From contig NZ_JANUSD010000019.1 of assembly GCF_024793945.1 (NCBI RefSeq), positions 25,315-89,314 on the forward strand: 64,000 bases of DNA, written 5' to 3'. Source of the DNA: Emticicia fluvialis (lineage in GTDB: Bacteria; Bacteroidota; Bacteroidia; Cytophagales; Spirosomataceae). Under the pieces are notes generated by a model. It did not search any database, had not been told where the DNA came from, and was given only the letters and a program-made list of their open reading frames with translations. Shown here in pieces: positions 63,678 through 64,000 of the stretch (positions within the stretch are counted from its first letter, which is position 1; the number at the start of each line of letters is the position of its first letter). A program made the position numbers and the translations under genes.

Positions 63678-64000
63678 TTAAATAAACTGAGAGCGAGAAA
63701 CAAAAGGATAGGAGGTTTTCTGTCCTTTTTTGATGTCTATAAAGGCGCTAAATACGTATTTGTCAAGGCTCAGATTTAAACATTCCAAAACCAGTTCAGA
63801 GGGGTAAGAAATATTACTTTCTTCCTCTTTAGACTCGCCAAGATTTATGCGTATTCCCCAACTTTTCAGACTGACCCGTAAGAAATATTACTTTCTTCCT
63901 CTTTAGACTCGCCAAGATTTATGCGTAGTCCCCAACTTTTTCGCTTGAGCCATTGATCCCAAAAATCATTTGTGATTTGCGTTGGGCAAAATGCAAAAAA
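63678..64000 (-). pseudogene. 3' end of a minus-strand gene, apparently frameshifted by a tandem duplication
   Basis: Reading leftward from the right edge, a frame is open for 44 codons (F-F-A-F-C-P-T-Q-I-T-N-D-F-W-D-Q-W-L) and stops at 63866 after N-I-S-Y-G-S-V. In another frame, from about 63888, the same peptide S-W-G-I-R-I-N-L-G-E-S-K-E-E-E recurs and continues to a stop at 63678 (ending V-S-R-S-Q-F-I). The shift equals a 74-bp tandem duplication (not a multiple of 3). The 63678 stop abuts the convergent gene's stop, as expected for an original gene end. I do not recognise the protein. The rest is outside the window. Confidence 0.45.
63804..63940. repeat. 74-bp tandem duplication
   Basis: 63804-63866 and 63878-63940 are 63-bp blocks identical except for one base (T/G at 63854/63928). 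They are repeated with a 74-bp period. The 11-bp remainder of each unit (63867-63877 and 63941-63951) is partly similar (6 of 11). Confidence 0.9.

Overview
The window looks like part of a Bacteroidota chromosome, most likely a Cytophagales-type gliding or aerobic bacterium. The evidence is two proteins with the type IX secretion 'gliding motility' C-terminal domain, a DUF5916 outer-membrane-type protein, a five-helix succinate dehydrogenase membrane subunit, a membrane-bound LytTR regulator, carotenoid genes, and several promoters of the Bacteroidota form TAnnTTTG. I see no rRNA, tRNA, CRISPR array, transposase or prophage core. All calls come from reading the sequence; no database search was run.

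Layout. 1-4054 (+): a Gfo/Idh/MocA oxidoreductase cut by the left edge, an alpha/beta hydrolase, and a siderophore-interacting flavoprotein paired with an AraC regulator. 4058-8509 (-): an uncharacterised pair (a His/Met-rich exported protein and a polytopic membrane protein with a repeated Trp/His/Asp motif), a RibD-type reductase and an AraC regulator. 8599-15540 (-): two almost identical 2.9-kb gliding/T9SS genes flanking a LytTR gene. 15805-19412 (+): sdhCAB. 19486-24686 (-): a bile-acid-symporter-like protein, dnaN, crtB, crtI and a small unknown gene. 24687-25120 holds two perfect DnaA boxes and an orphan terminator, at a point where transcription diverges; it is a candidate replication origin.

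25121-28150 carries argD, a methyltransferase, a DUF456 protein and an acetyltransferase. 28509-43641 reads as an envelope and stress block: OmpA lipoprotein, AI-2E-type permease, beta-barrel, coiled-coil lipoprotein, GlsB-like protein, a YtxH/holin-like/coiled-coil trio, BrkB and TspO-like proteins. Embedded in it is a regulatory island of rpoN, an NtrC-type activator, two histidine kinases and three stand-alone receivers. 44017-63676 is mostly housekeeping: lpdA, an M13 peptidase, a DsbA-like protein, serS, lysC, ribH, a TPR protein, an AlbA_2 protein, an aquaglyceroporin, purB, a SNF2 helicase, a 2-hydroxyacid dehydrogenase and the DUF5916 protein.

The right edge shows the end of a minus-strand gene that appears to be broken by a 74-bp tandem duplication. 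The best candidates for undescribed biology are the 4058-6947 two-gene membrane system (copper or another metal is my inference), the mosaic gliding-gene pair around the LytTR gene, and the possible origin at about 24.97 kb.
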